A stretch of 64,000 bases of DNA from the NCBI RefSeq assembly GCF_030263935.1, contig NZ_CP127162.1, positions 1,931,501 through 1,995,500 of the forward strand. Reading direction: 5' to 3'. The first letter of the stretch is position 1. Every line of letters starts with the position of its first letter. The notes under the pieces are model-generated. The model made no database searches. It saw only the letters and a program-made list of their open reading frames with translations, and was not told where the DNA came from. The position numbers and the translations under genes were made by a program. Positions 1 to 9,518 of the stretch are shown here, in pieces. This DNA is from Paenibacillus polygoni. GTDB lineage: Bacteria > Bacillota > Bacilli > Paenibacillales > Paenibacillaceae.

Positions 1-204
1 TCCATTACGGGTGTGGCAGGTCCGGGATATTCAGAGCGAAAAGAAGTAGGTCTTGTCTACATTGGTATAGCTGAACGAGACAAAGAGACAGAAGTTCATG
101 AATTAAAACTGAGCGGTAATCGGGAGACGATTCGAATTCGTTCTGCTAAAACCATTTTATATCGTTTGTGGCGCCGACTGGTTGAGAACGAAAAACTAAA
201 CTAG
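1..204 (+). CDS. cinA: CinA-like protein, C-terminal end (partial)
   Basis: The reading frame is open from the window edge and ends at TAG 202-204. The 67 residues contain a TGVAGPG motif followed by VGLVYIG, which is the typical end of the CinA / PncC nicotinamide-nucleotide amidase domain, a deamidase of NMN in pyridine nucleotide recycling. Position directly upstream of recA is the usual Bacillales arrangement, in which cinA and recA can be co-transcribed; here a promoter and a terminator separate them. The 5' part of the gene is outside the window. Confidence 0.85.
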   Translation, partial: SITGVAGPGYSERKEVGLVYIGIAERDKETEVHELKLSGNRETIRIRSAKTILYRLWRRLVENEKLN

Positions 205-380
205 ATCAACGGTTACAAAGCAGCTAAAGAACAAGTACGATCAGTACTATAAGTGAATCAATTTCATAATACATTTAGTTGCTCTAGTCAAAATTGTATA
301 TAGATCAAATTAGATTGATCTGTATATAGTTACTAGTTCATTATTTAGTGAGTTATAAAAATGATTCCATTTATAAATGT

Positions 381-409
381 TTGACGCTTTTGATTTGAAC
401 CAGTATACT
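381..409 (+). promoter_or_regulatory. Strong sigma-A promoter upstream of recA, firing into a terminator
   Basis: TTGACG (381-386), 17-nt spacer, TATACT (404-409). The predicted start (about 416) lies only a few bases before the hairpin terminator at 420-466, so the product would be an RNA of about 50 nt that is almost entirely terminator. The rest of the 205-380 gap holds only an imperfect AT-rich inverted repeat (297-308 against 315-328, centred on GATCAA/TTGATC). Confidence 0.55.
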
Positions 410-419
410 ACAAGTAATC

Positions 420-466
420 GGAAGAACCGGGCGCAAATCAGAATTTGCACAGGTTCTTCCTTTTTT
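420..466 (+). terminator. Intrinsic terminator between cinA and recA
   Basis: GGAAGAACC (420-428) pairs with GGTTCTTCC (452-460), an inner GCAAAT/ATTTGC arm extends the stem, and six T follow (461-466). It would stop cinA read-through as well as transcripts from the promoter at 381. Confidence 0.85.
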
Positions 467-508
467 ATGCTCTGAGGATCAGCGGGCCCCTGGTCTCTCC
501 AAAAAAAA

Positions 509-522
509 CGAATGTATGTTCT
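509..522. promoter_or_regulatory. LexA (SOS) box of recA
   Basis: CGAATGTATGTTCT matches 12 of 14 positions of the Bacillus DinR/LexA consensus CGAACRNRYGTTYG. It lies just upstream of the recA promoter, as expected for SOS induction of recA. Confidence 0.8.
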
Positions 523-532
523 CAAAAAATGC

Positions 533-561
533 TTGGCAAACGAGACCAAAGAGAGTATCAT
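533..561 (+). promoter_or_regulatory. recA promoter
   Basis: TTGGCA (533-538), 17-nt spacer, TATCAT (556-561). It sits 11 bases downstream of the LexA box and about 30 bases before the recA start. Confidence 0.65.
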
Positions 562-592
562 AGAGTTATAAACATAGAAGGATGTGAGTTTA

Positions 593-1654
593 TTGTCAGA
601 TCGTCGTGCAGCGTTAGATATGGCGCTACGTCAAATAGAGAAACAATTCGGTAAAGGTTCAATTATGAAACTGGGTGAATCAACTCACATGCAAGTAGAA
701 ATTGTACCCAGTGGATCGATTGCTTTAGATATTGCACTAGGAACCGGCGGATTTCCAAGAGGTCGGATTATTGAAATATATGGACCAGAATCATCAGGTA
801 AAACAACTGTTGCACTCCATGCTATTGCTGAAGTTCAAAAGGCAGGCGGACAAGCTGCATTTATTGATGCAGAACATGCGCTTGACCCGCAATATGCAAG
901 CAAACTGGGTGTAAATATCGATGAACTACTTCTTTCTCAACCAGATACAGGGGAACAAGGTCTTGAAATTGCTGAAGCTCTTGTAAGAAGTGGTGCTGTT
1001 GATATTGTGGTTATTGACTCTGTTGCTGCACTTGTGCCTAAGGCAGAGATTGAAGGAGACATGGGAGATTCTCACGTAGGTCTTCAAGCTCGTCTGATGT
1101 CTCAAGCGCTTCGTAAGCTGTCTGGTGCAATCAGTAAGTCCAAGACGATTGCAATCTTTATTAATCAGCTCCGTGAAAAAGTAGGGGTTATGTTCGGTAA
1201 TCCAGAGACAACGCCAGGTGGACGCGCACTGAAGTTCTATTCTACCGTTCGTCTTGATGTTCGCCGGATTGAAAGCATTAAAATGGGTAACGACGTTGTC
1301 GGAAACCGTACAAGAGTTAAAGTTGTCAAGAATAAAGTTGCTCCTCCGTTCAAACAAGCGGAAGTCGACATTATGTATGGTGAAGGGATTTCCAAGGAAG
1401 GAAGTCTTATTGATATCGGTACGGAACATGGGATTGTTGATAAGAGTGGTGCTTGGTACTCTTACAGCGGTGAGCGTTTAGGTCAAGGTCGTGAGAATGC
1501 AAAACAATTCTTGAAAGAGAATCCAGCGATCGCTCAAACGATTGAACAAAAGATTCGTGAAGCAAGCAATTTGACGACTGTGGTTGAAGCTCCTTCTGAA
1601 GCAGATAAAGCGAAAGAAGCGCAAGAGGAACAGGAATTGTTTGAGGTCGAATAA
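593..1654 (+). CDS. recA: Recombinase A
   Basis: RecA is the DNA strand-exchange ATPase and LexA co-protease of homologous recombination and the SOS response. The 353-residue protein begins [14 protein letters not shown], matching the known Bacillus N-terminus, and carries Walker [10 protein letters not shown] (about residues 64-72), the [20 protein letters not shown] loop and an acidic tail. I chose the TTG at 593 over the GTG at 584: the ribosome site AAGGATGTGA (578-587) overlaps the GTG but lies 5 nt before the TTG. Expression should be SOS-induced through the box at 509-522. The gene appears intact. Confidence 0.97.
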   Translation: MSDRRAALDMALRQIEKQFGKGSIMKLGESTHMQVEIVPSGSIALDIALGTGGFPRGRIIEIYGPESSGKTTVALHAIAEVQKAGGQAAFIDAEHALDPQYASKLGVNIDELLLSQPDTGEQGLEIAEALVRSGAVDIVVIDSVAALVPKAEIEGDMGDSHVGLQARLMSQALRKLSGAISKSKTIAIFINQLREKVGVMFGNPETTPGGRALKFYSTVRLDVRRIESIKMGNDVVGNRTRVKVVKNKVAPPFKQAEVDIMYGEGISKEGSLIDIGTEHGIVDKSGAWYSYSGERLGQGRENAKQFLKENPAIAQTIEQKIREASNLTTVVEAPSEADKAKEAQEEQELFEVE

Positions 1655-1790
1655 AAAGATTTGCCAAATTGAGAACAAGGTACCTGTAAAGGACATGTCT
1701 TTCCTGGCAGAATAGATGTTATTAATACTCTAATATAACGGTAATACAACAGTATGAACTGTCAGGAACGCTTTATAGTGTAAAAGTAAG

Positions 1791-1822
1791 AAACCGCGGC
1801 TTATTTTGGCTGCGGTTTTTTT
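1791..1822 (+). terminator. recA terminator
   Basis: AACCGC/GCGGTT stem with a short loop, followed by a run of seven T. recX therefore probably depends on partial read-through or its own promoter. Confidence 0.8.
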
Positions 1823-1883
1823 ATATGTAATAAGTCTAGACACAGTAGACAATAAAACAAGGCATCAGGGAAGGCGTGGTAAA

Positions 1884-2612
1884 GTGAGAGATTACGAGGA
1901 GTTCGATCGTAATGAAGAAGAACAAATAGGGATTAGCCATTTCCCTGATCAAATGCTTGAAATTACACGGGTAGAAAAAAAGAAAGGGCGCGATTCAAGG
2001 TATACCATCTATTTTGGAGAATATGAGTTATCCGTCCTTGAAGATGTAATGATTAAATATCGAATGATTAAAGGGAACACGTTTCATAAAAATGAGCTCG
2101 AAGAGATCGTAGTTGCAGATGAAAAACAGCGTGCTTATGTTCAGGGACTGCGTTTTCTCGGACGTAAAGCAAGAACTCGTCATGAAATAGCAAAGAAATT
2201 AAAAGAAAAAGAGTTCACACTGCCTATCATAGAAGAAATAGTAACAAGACTGGAGCAAGAGGGACTCATAGACGATACGTTATATGCTAAAGAGTGGACT
2301 AGACAGCGTATTTCAAATCATCGCAAGGGAAAACTGTGGGTAGGTCAGGAGCTGCGTCAGAAAGGCATTACGAAAGAAGATATTACAGAGGCACTTGGCG
2401 AAATCAGTGTGGAAGAAGAGTGGAACAGCGCTCTTTTGGTAGGACGCAAAAAATGGAATCAGATCAAAGGTGATCTTACGGAAAAGAAACGAAAAACGTA
2501 CCCTTTTCTGATGAGAAGAGGATACTCAGGAGAAGTGACAAGAAAGGTAATGGCACAGCTTGAACTCGAAAGTTCTGAGGAGGAACAGGAGTTTGAAGAG
2601 GATTTTAGGTAA
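1884..2612 (+). CDS. recX: RecX-type regulatory protein
   Basis: RecX binds RecA filaments and limits their extension and ATPase activity. The protein is 242 residues with the repeated three-helix RecX modules, e.g. FLGRKARTRHEIAKKLKEK, and a charged C-terminus. Bacillus RecX is about 264 residues. The frame extends upstream into the recA terminator, so I place the start at GTG 1884, preceded by the ribosome site AAGGCGTGG. The position directly after recA supports the call. An acidic tail (SSEEEQEFEEDF) ends the protein. Confidence 0.88.
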   Translation: MRDYEEFDRNEEEQIGISHFPDQMLEITRVEKKKGRDSRYTIYFGEYELSVLEDVMIKYRMIKGNTFHKNELEEIVVADEKQRAYVQGLRFLGRKARTRHEIAKKLKEKEFTLPIIEEIVTRLEQEGLIDDTLYAKEWTRQRISNHRKGKLWVGQELRQKGITKEDITEALGEISVEEEWNSALLVGRKKWNQIKGDLTEKKRKTYPFLMRRGYSGEVTRKVMAQLELESSEEEQEFEEDFR

Positions 2613-2648
2613 AACAGGGTGTCCTCGATCCCGAAAATGTTCATTCTC

Positions 2649-2939
2649 TTGACAATATCTTAATACGAATACTAAAATGTACATGAGCCTATGCAACAAA
2701 AAAAGTATTTTTTCCTTCCAAAAAAGTACATTTGATGCAGAGTCTTGTATAAAGGCAGTAGTGTAAGTCCGCCATGTCCTGCGGCGGTAGAGTGTACATG
2801 CCCTGGCGTGTACAAAAAAAGAAACAGTGAATTTCACTGTATGGATTTTTTTGTGAAAAGTGTAGTCTTGAAATGCAAACAAAAACATGAATATCCCAAG
2901 GAGAAATCCCTTGGAGGAATCAACGAGGAGGTGAACAGA
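2649..2939 (+). promoter_or_regulatory. Promoter and structured leader of rny
   Basis: TTGACA (2649-2654), 18-nt spacer, TAAAAT (2673-2678) gives a leader of about 255 nt. Several hairpins are visible: CCGCC/GGCGG near 2771-2788, ACAGTGAA/TTCACTGT (2824-2840) followed by a T run (terminator-like), and CCAAGG/CCTTGG (about 2897-2915) just before the ribosome site GAGGAGGTGA. The frame is open upstream of the rny start but looks non-coding. Confidence 0.5.
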
Positions 2940-4490
2940 ATGAGTGCTATCGCCTGGTTAATTCTCGTTGTTGCCGCTTTAGTTTTTGGGATTATTGGGT
3001 TCCTTGCCGGATATTTTATTCGCAAATCTTTAGCTGAAGCTAAAATTTCCAGTGCTGAAGAAGCTGCAGTCCAAATCGTAGAAAATGCGAGAAAAGACGC
3101 AGAAGCATTGAAGAAAGAAACGGTACTTGAAGCGAAAGATGAAGTCCATCGTGTTCGTACCGAAGCTGAAAAAGACATTCGTGAACGTCGAAATGAAATT
3201 CAACGACAAGAAAGACGATTGTTGCAAAAGGAAGAATCGCTGGATAAAAAAATGGATTCCTTGGAACGCAAAGAAGAACAAGTGGCCAACAAAGAGAAGC
3301 GAATTGATGAGACGCAGCAACAAATTGAAACAATCTACAAGAGTCAGGTAACGGAGCTTGAAAGAATCTCCAATCTGACAATGGAAGATGCTCGGAGCAT
3401 CATTCTGTCCAATGTAGAGCAAGAAGTTCGTCATGAAACGGCTCAAATGATTAAAGATATTGAGCAACAAGCGAAAGAAGAGGCGGATAAGAAATCCCGC
3501 GAGATTATTACACTGGCGATCCAGCGTTGTGCAGCTGATCATGTTGCCGAAACTACGGTATCGGTCGTGACACTGCCTAACGAAGAGATGAAAGGACGTA
3601 TTATCGGTCGTGAAGGCCGTAATATTCGTGCACTTGAAACCCTTACAGGGATTGATCTCATTATTGATGATACTCCGGAAGCAGTTATTCTCTCTGGTTT
3701 TGACCCAATTCGTCGCGAGATTGCAAGAACCGCCTTGGAAAAATTGGTGGCAGATGGACGTATCCATCCTGCACGAATTGAAGAGATGGTTGAAAAATCG
3801 CGTAAAGAAGTGGATGAGCGTATTCGCGAATACGGTGAACAAGCTACTTTTGAAGTAGGAGTTCATGGTCTACATCCAGATCTAATCAAAATTCTCGGAC
3901 GACTTAAATTCCGTACAAGCTATGGACAAAACGTGTTGAAGCATTCGATGGAAGTTGCTTATCTGACAGGGCTTATGGCTGGAGAGCTTGGCGAAGATAT
4001 CGTACTTGCTAAAAGAGCTGGCCTGCTGCATGACATTGGTAAAGCACTCGATCACGAAGTGGAAGGTTCACACGTGGAAATCGGCGTGGAATTAGCGAAA
4101 AAATATAAAGAGCATCCTGTTGTTATTAATAGTATTGCTTCCCATCATGGTGATGAAGAAGCTACTTCTGTTATTGCAATGTTGGTTGGAGCAGCTGATG
4201 CATTATCTGCTGCAAGACCGGGTGCACGTCGTGAGACACTAGAGACTTACATTAAACGCTTGGAAAAACTAGAAGCAATCTCCGAATCATTCGATGGAGT
4301 TGAAAAATCGTACGCGATTCAAGCAGGTCGTGAAATTCGTGTTATGGTACAACCCGATAAGATCGATGATGCTGAAGCATTCCGCTTAGCACGCGATATT
4401 TCGAAAATGATTGAGAACGAATTAGATTATCCAGGACATATTAAAGTAACGGTCCTCAGAGAAACACGTGCGGTGGAATACGCTAAATAA
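2940..4490 (+). CDS. rny: Ribonuclease Y
   Basis: RNase Y is the membrane-anchored endoribonuclease that initiates mRNA decay in Firmicutes. The 516-residue protein has an N-terminal transmembrane segment (about residues 4-26), a long charged coiled coil (about 30-200), a KH domain with the [12 protein letters not shown] motif, and an HD domain with the HDIGKA motif, ending [15 protein letters not shown] as in Bacillus. Length matches the family (about 520). The start ATG 2940 follows GAGGAGGTGA; an upstream in-frame extension starting at 2745 has no family similarity and lies in the leader. ymdB follows, the usual neighbour. Confidence 0.96.
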   Translation: MSAIAWLILVVAALVFGIIGFLAGYFIRKSLAEAKISSAEEAAVQIVENARKDAEALKKETVLEAKDEVHRVRTEAEKDIRERRNEIQRQERRLLQKEESLDKKMDSLERKEEQVANKEKRIDETQQQIETIYKSQVTELERISNLTMEDARSIILSNVEQEVRHETAQMIKDIEQQAKEEADKKSREIITLAIQRCAADHVAETTVSVVTLPNEEMKGRIIGREGRNIRALETLTGIDLIIDDTPEAVILSGFDPIRREIARTALEKLVADGRIHPARIEEMVEKSRKEVDERIREYGEQATFEVGVHGLHPDLIKILGRLKFRTSYGQNVLKHSMEVAYLTGLMAGELGEDIVLAKRAGLLHDIGKALDHEVEGSHVEIGVELAKKYKEHPVVINSIASHHGDEEATSVIAMLVGAADALSAARPGARRETLETYIKRLEKLEAISESFDGVEKSYAIQAGREIRVMVQPDKIDDAEAFRLARDISKMIENELDYPGHIKVTVLRETRAVEYAK

Positions 4491-4503
4491 GAATGAAACG
4501 AAG

Positions 4504-4531
4504 AAAAGTGGCCGAGCTTCGGCCACTTTTC
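4504..4531 (+). terminator. rny terminator
   Basis: A 10-bp perfect stem AAAAGTGGCC/GGCCACTTTT with a 7-nt loop. The T run is part of the 3' arm. Confidence 0.85.
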
Positions 4532-4584
4532 TCATTCATAGATGATTAATTTTTTCGTATATAGGTTAAAAGGAGGCAATACAC

Positions 4585-5382
4585 ATTAAAGTTTTATTTA
4601 TTGGAGACATCGTTGGTAGCGTAGGTCGGAAAGCATTGAAGGAAAACCTTCCATTACTCAAAACAAAATATAATCCTCATATCATCATTGCGAATGGTGA
4701 GAACTCAGCATCGGGCAGAGGCATAACGCAGTCCATTGCCAGACAATTCTTTGACTGGGGTGTCCATGGAATTACGATGGGTAATCATACTTGGGATAAT
4801 CGTGATATCTTTGAATTTATCGACGATGAACCTCGATTGATTCGTCCAGCTAATTTTCCAGAAGACTCCACACCAGGTAAAGGCCATGCTGTAATCAAAG
4901 CAAATGGTAAAGAACTGGCTATTGTTAATTTACAAGGCCGTACCTTTTTACCGGCGCTAGATGATCCTTTCCGTAAAGCTGATGAGCTAGTGGATGAACT
5001 GAAGAAGAAACATAAATGTATTTTGGTTGATTTTCATGCGGAGGCAACCTCTGAGAAAATAGCGATGGCGTATTATTTGGATGGCAGAGCTTCAGTCGTT
5101 GTAGGTACACATACGCATGTGCAAACTAACGATGAACGAATCTTAGAGGAAGGTACTGCTGCAATCACCGATGTTGGGATGGTAGGACCAAAAGATGGAA
5201 TTTTGGGTATGGAACGGGAAGCTGTACTTCATAAATTTCTAACCAGTTTGCCAGTACGTTTTAATGTGGACGAAGGGAAATGGCATTTCCACGCGGTACT
5301 CATTGATATCGATGAAAACACGGGTAAAGCAACAAAGATTGAAAAAATTCGGTTAGTTGAAGATGAATGGCGAATGGAATAA
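4585..5382 (+). CDS. ymdB: YmdB metallophosphodiesterase, apparent ATT start
   Basis: YmdB is a dinuclear-metal phosphodiesterase (TIGR00282) needed in Bacillus for biofilm and nanotube switching. Family motifs are complete: FIGDIVG at the N-terminus (metal-binding Asp8), NGENSA, GNHTWDN, DFHAEATSEK and GTHTHVQT. The protein is 265 residues against 264 in Bacillus. No ATG, GTG or TTG lies between the in-frame stop at 4567 and the TTG at 4636, and starting at 4636 would delete the Asp8 strand. The ribosome site AAAAGGAGG (4568-4576) sits 8 nt before an ATT at 4585, which I take as the start codon. Sequencing error is the alternative. Confidence 0.92.
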   Translation: MKVLFIGDIVGSVGRKALKENLPLLKTKYNPHIIIANGENSASGRGITQSIARQFFDWGVHGITMGNHTWDNRDIFEFIDDEPRLIRPANFPEDSTPGKGHAVIKANGKELAIVNLQGRTFLPALDDPFRKADELVDELKKKHKCILVDFHAEATSEKIAMAYYLDGRASVVVGTHTHVQTNDERILEEGTAAITDVGMVGPKDGILGMEREAVLHKFLTSLPVRFNVDEGKWHFHAVLIDIDENTGKATKIEKIRLVEDEWRME

Positions 5383-5429
5383 AGGATTTACAGATCTCTT
5401 TTGAGTCAAGCCTCTATACTTGATAAAAA

Positions 5430-5458
5430 GAAGGAATCTTTTCCATCCTCGCGAATAA
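5430..5458 (+). promoter_or_regulatory. Sigma-H-type promoter of spoVS
   Basis: GAAGGAATC (5430-5438), 11-nt spacer, CGCGAATAA (5450-5458) fits the sigma-H consensus RnAGGAWWW-N11/12-RnnGAATWW with two mismatches. spoVS is sigma-H controlled in Bacillus subtilis, which supports the call. Confidence 0.55.
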
Positions 5459-5623
5459 CATTTATTAGAGTCTGTTCATTCAGAAGATCAAGCTAAAACA
5501 ACCGGGCGGACTATTGCATGAGCTAAAGAGACCGAGAGATTCAGTTAAGTTACTGCATTTATCACATGTTGGACCATGTCGTGGAAACAATCCATCATCC
5601 TATTCCCAGGGGAGGTACTTACC

Positions 5624-5884
5624 ATGGAAGTATTAAAAGTTTCAGCCAAGTCCAATCCCAATTCAGTCGCAGGTGCATTAGCAGGTGTTCTTAGAGAACG
5701 CGGAAATGCTGAACTGCAAGCGATTGGTGCAGGAGCTCTTAATCAAGCAGTAAAAGCAGTAGCCATTGCCCGGGGATTTGTGGCACCGAGCGGAGTTGAC
5801 CTCATTTGTATCCCTGCCTTTACGGATATCGTAATCGACGGGGAAGATCGGACAGCAATTAAACTGATTGTAGAACCCAGATAA
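5624..5884 (+). CDS. spoVS: Stage V sporulation protein S
   Basis: SpoVS is a small Alba-like protein that affects septation and spore coat assembly. The 86 residues are nearly identical to the Bacillus protein, including RERGNAELQAIGAGALNQAV and GVDLICIPAFTD, and the length is the same. The start ATG 5624 follows GGGGAGG. Its presence indicates an endospore former. It appears to be a single-gene unit between the sigma-H-like promoter and a strong terminator. Confidence 0.97.
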   Translation: MEVLKVSAKSNPNSVAGALAGVLRERGNAELQAIGAGALNQAVKAVAIARGFVAPSGVDLICIPAFTDIVIDGEDRTAIKLIVEPR

Positions 5885-5900
5885 ATAAGCAGTAGTCTTA

Positions 5901-5936
5901 GCCTGTTTGCACTTGGTAGTGCAAATGGGCTTTTTT
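5901..5936 (+). terminator. spoVS terminator
   Basis: GCC..TTTGCACT pairs with AGTGCAAA..GGC around a TGGT loop, followed by six T (5931-5936). Confidence 0.88.
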
Positions 5937-6004
5937 GCGTACGAATAAAGTCATGATACGTTTCATATAGCAGTAATGCTAAGAAGATAAAGGGGGTTCC
6001 TCCT

Positions 6005-6994
6005 ATGAAGTTACATATTCCTGCTGTGGATATGCACTGCGATGTACTGTATAAAATGCAGTTTGAACCAAGTCTTGATTTTCTGAACGATTCTGAACTA
6101 GATGTGACGATGAGCAGGTTGCTGGAGGGAAAGGTGGCGCTTCAAACATTTGCTATCTATCTATCCGAGCGACTGGGTACGCCGCGATTTGAACATGTCT
6201 ATAAGCAGATAGAGATATATGAGAGACTAACGGGACAAGAAAGCAGGGAGCTGAGTTTACGGCCTTTACGATGGAAGCAGGATGCACAGGAACTCCGAAA
6301 TCTGATAAACCAAGGTGAATGGCAAAATAAGAATCAGATATGGAGTTTGTTATCACTAGAAGGGGTGGATGGTCTTGAAGGCAATCTATCTTATCTTGAT
6401 CTCATTTATGATAAGGGTGTGCGGTTTATTGGTGTCACATGGAATTATGCGAACTGGGCTGCAGATGGAATTTTGGAAGAAAGAAACGGAGGATTCACGT
6501 ATAAAGGAAATTTGTTCATTAAAAAATGTAATGAAATAGGACTGATCGTAGATGTATCTCATTTATCAGAGGCAGGGTTTTGGGAGCTTGCCGATCTGAC
6601 GGAACGGCCCGTGATCGCTTCCCATTCGAATGCAAGAACGATATGCCCGAATCCTCGTAACCTTACAGATGATCAGATTCGTGCAATCATTGCACTGAAT
6701 GGACGAATCGGGATGACTTTTGTTCCTTGGTTTGTGAAACAGGAGGAGAAAGTAACAAAAGCAGATCTCTTACAACATATCGATCACGTATGTTCTTTGG
6801 GAGGGGCAGATCATATTATGTTTGGATCGGACTTTGATGGTATCCATCAGTGGATCGAAGGCCTTGAACATCCTGGTAAGTATCCTGATCTTGTAGAGCT
6901 TTTGCAGAAACACTATTCCGAAACGATAGTCAGACAGTTTATGTATGATAATGTGCTTTCATTTCTATGTGAAAATTTAATGGAGAAACCTTAA
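6005..6994 (+). CDS. Membrane (renal-type) dipeptidase, M19 family
   Basis: A zinc dipeptidase of peptidase family M19 (amidohydrolase fold). The 329 residues carry the HxD metal motif DMHCDVL (His11, Asp13), SLEGVDGLEG with the bridging Glu, VDVSHLSE, ASHSNAR and FGSDFDG, all expected for an active enzyme. There is no signal peptide, so it is probably cytoplasmic despite the family name. Start ATG 6005 follows AAAGGGGG. It stands between spoVS and pduL without a clear operon partner; the physiological substrate cannot be read from the sequence. Confidence 0.9.
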   Translation: MKLHIPAVDMHCDVLYKMQFEPSLDFLNDSELDVTMSRLLEGKVALQTFAIYLSERLGTPRFEHVYKQIEIYERLTGQESRELSLRPLRWKQDAQELRNLINQGEWQNKNQIWSLLSLEGVDGLEGNLSYLDLIYDKGVRFIGVTWNYANWAADGILEERNGGFTYKGNLFIKKCNEIGLIVDVSHLSEAGFWELADLTERPVIASHSNARTICPNPRNLTDDQIRAIIALNGRIGMTFVPWFVKQEEKVTKADLLQHIDHVCSLGGADHIMFGSDFDGIHQWIEGLEHPGKYPDLVELLQKHYSETIVRQFMYDNVLSFLCENLMEKP

Positions 6995-7030
6995 TTTATA
7001 GACTAAAAAGAACGGAAAGTGAAGGATGGC

Positions 7031-7060
7031 TTTTCAATTCGGTCTTAATGTGGGTATAAT
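7031..7060 (+). promoter_or_regulatory. Candidate pduL promoter
   Basis: TTTTCA (7031-7036), 18-nt spacer, perfect TATAAT (7055-7060), about 50 bases before the pduL start. The -35 is poor. Confidence 0.4.
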
Positions 7061-7109
7061 ATAGGACGGACCAAATATATAGATAGAGAATTAAGGAGTG
7101 TTATTTGAA

Positions 7110-7682
7110 ATGACTAAAACAGTACCAGTAGGTGTGTCTGCACGTCACATCCATCTAACCCAAGAACATGTGGAAGCTTTGTTCGGAGCTGGATATCAAT
7201 TGACTGAATTTAAACCATTGTCCCAACCTGGACAATTTGCAGCGAACGAAACCGTTGCTGTTATTGGACCAAAAGGCCAATTCGATAAAGTAAGAATTTT
7301 GGGACCGGCACGTCCGGCAAGCCAATTGGAAATTTCTCGTACCGATTCTTTTGCAATTGGAGTAAAAGCGCCAGTTCGTGAATCAGGATCTATTGAAGGT
7401 ACACCTGGTGTTACTCTTAAAGGACCTGCAGGCGAAGTAACTTTGGAAGAAGGCGTGATTGTCGCTGCAAGACATATTCATTTCCATACTTCTGATGCAG
7501 AAAAATGGAACATTAAAGACAAAGATTTGCTAAAAGTTCGCCTTGGTGGAGAACGTGGTCTTGTTTTGGAAAATGTCATTGCACGCGTATCTGATTCCTT
7601 CGCTCTTGATATGCATATCGATACAGACGAAGCAAATGCAGCTGGCGCTAAAACTGGCGACGTTGCTGAAATTATCGGTTAA
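7110..7682 (+). CDS. pduL: Phosphate propanoyltransferase (PduL-type phosphotransacylase)
   Basis: PduL converts acyl-CoA plus phosphate to acyl-phosphate plus CoA, using a zinc site. The 190-residue protein has the two His motifs ARHIHLT near the N-terminus and AARHIHFHT in the second half, and the conserved GPARPASQLEISRTD block. Start ATG 7110 is chosen; a GTG at 7098 overlaps the ribosome site AAGGAG (7093-7098). No N-terminal encapsulation peptide or microcompartment shell gene is visible, so it probably acts in the cytoplasm on acetyl- or propionyl-CoA, as a Pta substitute or supplement. Confidence 0.92.
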   Translation: MTKTVPVGVSARHIHLTQEHVEALFGAGYQLTEFKPLSQPGQFAANETVAVIGPKGQFDKVRILGPARPASQLEISRTDSFAIGVKAPVRESGSIEGTPGVTLKGPAGEVTLEEGVIVAARHIHFHTSDAEKWNIKDKDLLKVRLGGERGLVLENVIARVSDSFALDMHIDTDEANAAGAKTGDVAEIIG

Positions 7683-7710
7683 TTATCCGTCCTTATAAGT
7701 ATAAAATCAG

Positions 7711-7762
7711 AAAGGGTTGTTCCAAGTGGATTTTTAATCCAAAGGGGACAACCCTTTTTTTT
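7711..7762 (+). terminator. pduL terminator
   Basis: AAGGGTTGT pairs with ACAACCCTT, with an inner GGATT/AATCC arm, followed by eight T. Confidence 0.88.
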
Positions 7763-7907
7763 GTATTTTTATGATGGGGAAGTACGGTAGATATGGATTG
7801 TGAATCATGATATAATTTGGTGTAATGCCTTTTTGTGCTGGATGTTGATGATCGATAATGGATAGGAAATACGAAATAGATTTAGCGTAAGGAGTGACCG
7901 ATCTACC

Positions 7908-9461
7908 ATGACGAAAGATGCAAAGGATTACTCCAAGTATTTTGATTTTTCGGATGCAAAAGTTCTCTCTGAGGATGAGTTCGGCAAGAAGATCCGAATT
8001 CGTGGACGTGAAATCAATATTATGTCGGAGCCTAATCACAAACGCGAGAAACAACGGGGGAAAGAGAATATTGAGGTATTGTATGACAATGCAATTCCTG
8101 AGGACCTAAAAGCGATCGGTAAAGGTAAACATTATTTGGTGTATACTTATGGATGCCAGATGAATGAACATGATTCAGAGACGATCAAAGGAATGCTGGA
8201 AGAGATGGGATATCAGCCGACCGAAGATCGTAAGGAAGCGGATATTATTCTTCTAAACACTTGTGCCATTCGTGAAAATGCCGAGGACAAGGTATTCGGA
8301 GAACTAGGTCATCTGAAACATTTGAAGACCGAGAAACCGGATTTGTTACTTGGTGTATGTGGATGTATGTCACAAGAAGAAAATGTAGTAAACCGTATTC
8401 TGCAGAAGCATGGCTTTGTCGATATGATTTTTGGAACACATAATATTCATAGACTGCCGTATCTAATCAAAGAAGCATACTTTAGCAAGGAAATGGTCGT
8501 TGAGGTGTGGTCCAAAGAAGGCGATATTATTGAAAATATGCCTAAGAAGCGCCAAGGTTTGCGCGCATGGGTCAACATCATGTATGGATGCGATAAGTTC
8601 TGTACTTACTGTATTGTTCCATTCACTCGCGGTAAAGAGCGCAGCCGCCGGCCTGAAGATGTGATTGCGGAAGTCCGCGACTTAGCACGCCAAGGTTTCA
8701 AAGAGATTACGCTGCTAGGGCAAAACGTGAATGCGTATGGTAAAGACTTTACGGATATAAAGTATGGTTTCGGTGATCTCATGGACGAGATTCGCAAAAT
8801 TGATATTCCAAGAGTGCGTTTCACTACTTCACATCCGCGTGATTTTGACGATCATCTGATTGAAGTCCTTGCCAAAGGTGGAAACCTGGTAGAGCATATT
8901 CACCTTCCGGTACAATCGGGAAGTACAGAAGTGCTGAAAAAAATGAGCCGTAAGTATTCTCGGGAACGCTATCTCGAACTTGCACACAAAATTAAACAAA
9001 CCATCCCTGGTGCTGTCCTGACAACGGACATCATTGTTGGTTTCCCGGGAGAGACAGATGAACAGTTTGAAGATACGCTGTCACTCGTTCGGGAAGTGGG
9101 ATTTGACTTTGCATATACCTATATTTATTCACCTCGTGAAGGAACACCGGCTGCTGTAATGGAAGACAATGTTCCGATGGAAGTGAAAAAAGAACGTCTA
9201 CAACGCTTGAACAAAGCGGTTCAAGAATACAGCTATGAAGCACACGAGCGAATGAAAGGACAAGTTGTCGAAGTTCTTGTAGAAGGAGAAAGCAAGAACA
9301 ATGACGAAGTACTGTCTGGTCGAACTCGCGGAAACAAACTTGTTCATTTCGAAGGACCAAAAGAATTAATCGGTACTTTTGTACAAGTGAAAATTACAGA
9401 TGCTAAATCGTGGTACATCAAGGGTGAATGGCTCCCTTTACCACAAGCGGCGAATAACTAA
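7908..9461 (+). CDS. miaB: tRNA-2-methylthio-N6-isopentenyladenosine synthase
   Basis: MiaB is a radical-SAM methylthiotransferase that modifies A37 of tRNAs reading UNN codons. The 517-residue protein has the N-terminal UPF0004 domain with cluster cysteines C83, C119 and C153, the radical-SAM motif CDKFCTYC (C228, C232, C235), and a C-terminal TRAM domain. A 70-residue N-terminal extension, also present in Bacillus MiaB (YmcB), precedes the catalytic part. Start ATG 7908, ribosome site AAGGAGTG. An extended -10 (TGATATAAT, 7808-7816) lies upstream. ricA follows 57 bases later, the conserved ymcB-ymcA order. Confidence 0.96.
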   Translation: MTKDAKDYSKYFDFSDAKVLSEDEFGKKIRIRGREINIMSEPNHKREKQRGKENIEVLYDNAIPEDLKAIGKGKHYLVYTYGCQMNEHDSETIKGMLEEMGYQPTEDRKEADIILLNTCAIRENAEDKVFGELGHLKHLKTEKPDLLLGVCGCMSQEENVVNRILQKHGFVDMIFGTHNIHRLPYLIKEAYFSKEMVVEVWSKEGDIIENMPKKRQGLRAWVNIMYGCDKFCTYCIVPFTRGKERSRRPEDVIAEVRDLARQGFKEITLLGQNVNAYGKDFTDIKYGFGDLMDEIRKIDIPRVRFTTSHPRDFDDHLIEVLAKGGNLVEHIHLPVQSGSTEVLKKMSRKYSRERYLELAHKIKQTIPGAVLTTDIIVGFPGETDEQFEDTLSLVREVGFDFAYTYIYSPREGTPAAVMEDNVPMEVKKERLQRLNKAVQEYSYEAHERMKGQVVEVLVEGESKNNDEVLSGRTRGNKLVHFEGPKELIGTFVQVKITDAKSWYIKGEWLPLPQAANN

Positions 9462-9518
9462 CATACAACAAGAGATACATTGCATTATGAGTCAACCTAA
9501 CAGAATGGAGCGATCATT

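Noticed and set aside
926..1429. Long minus-strand ORF inside recA
   Set aside because: Shadow frame of a strongly conserved gene with no ribosome site and atypical composition.
2745..2939. In-frame 65-codon N-terminal extension of rny with several cysteines
   Set aside because: No similarity to the family, contains hairpins and a T run, and the real ribosome site and membrane segment begin at 2940.
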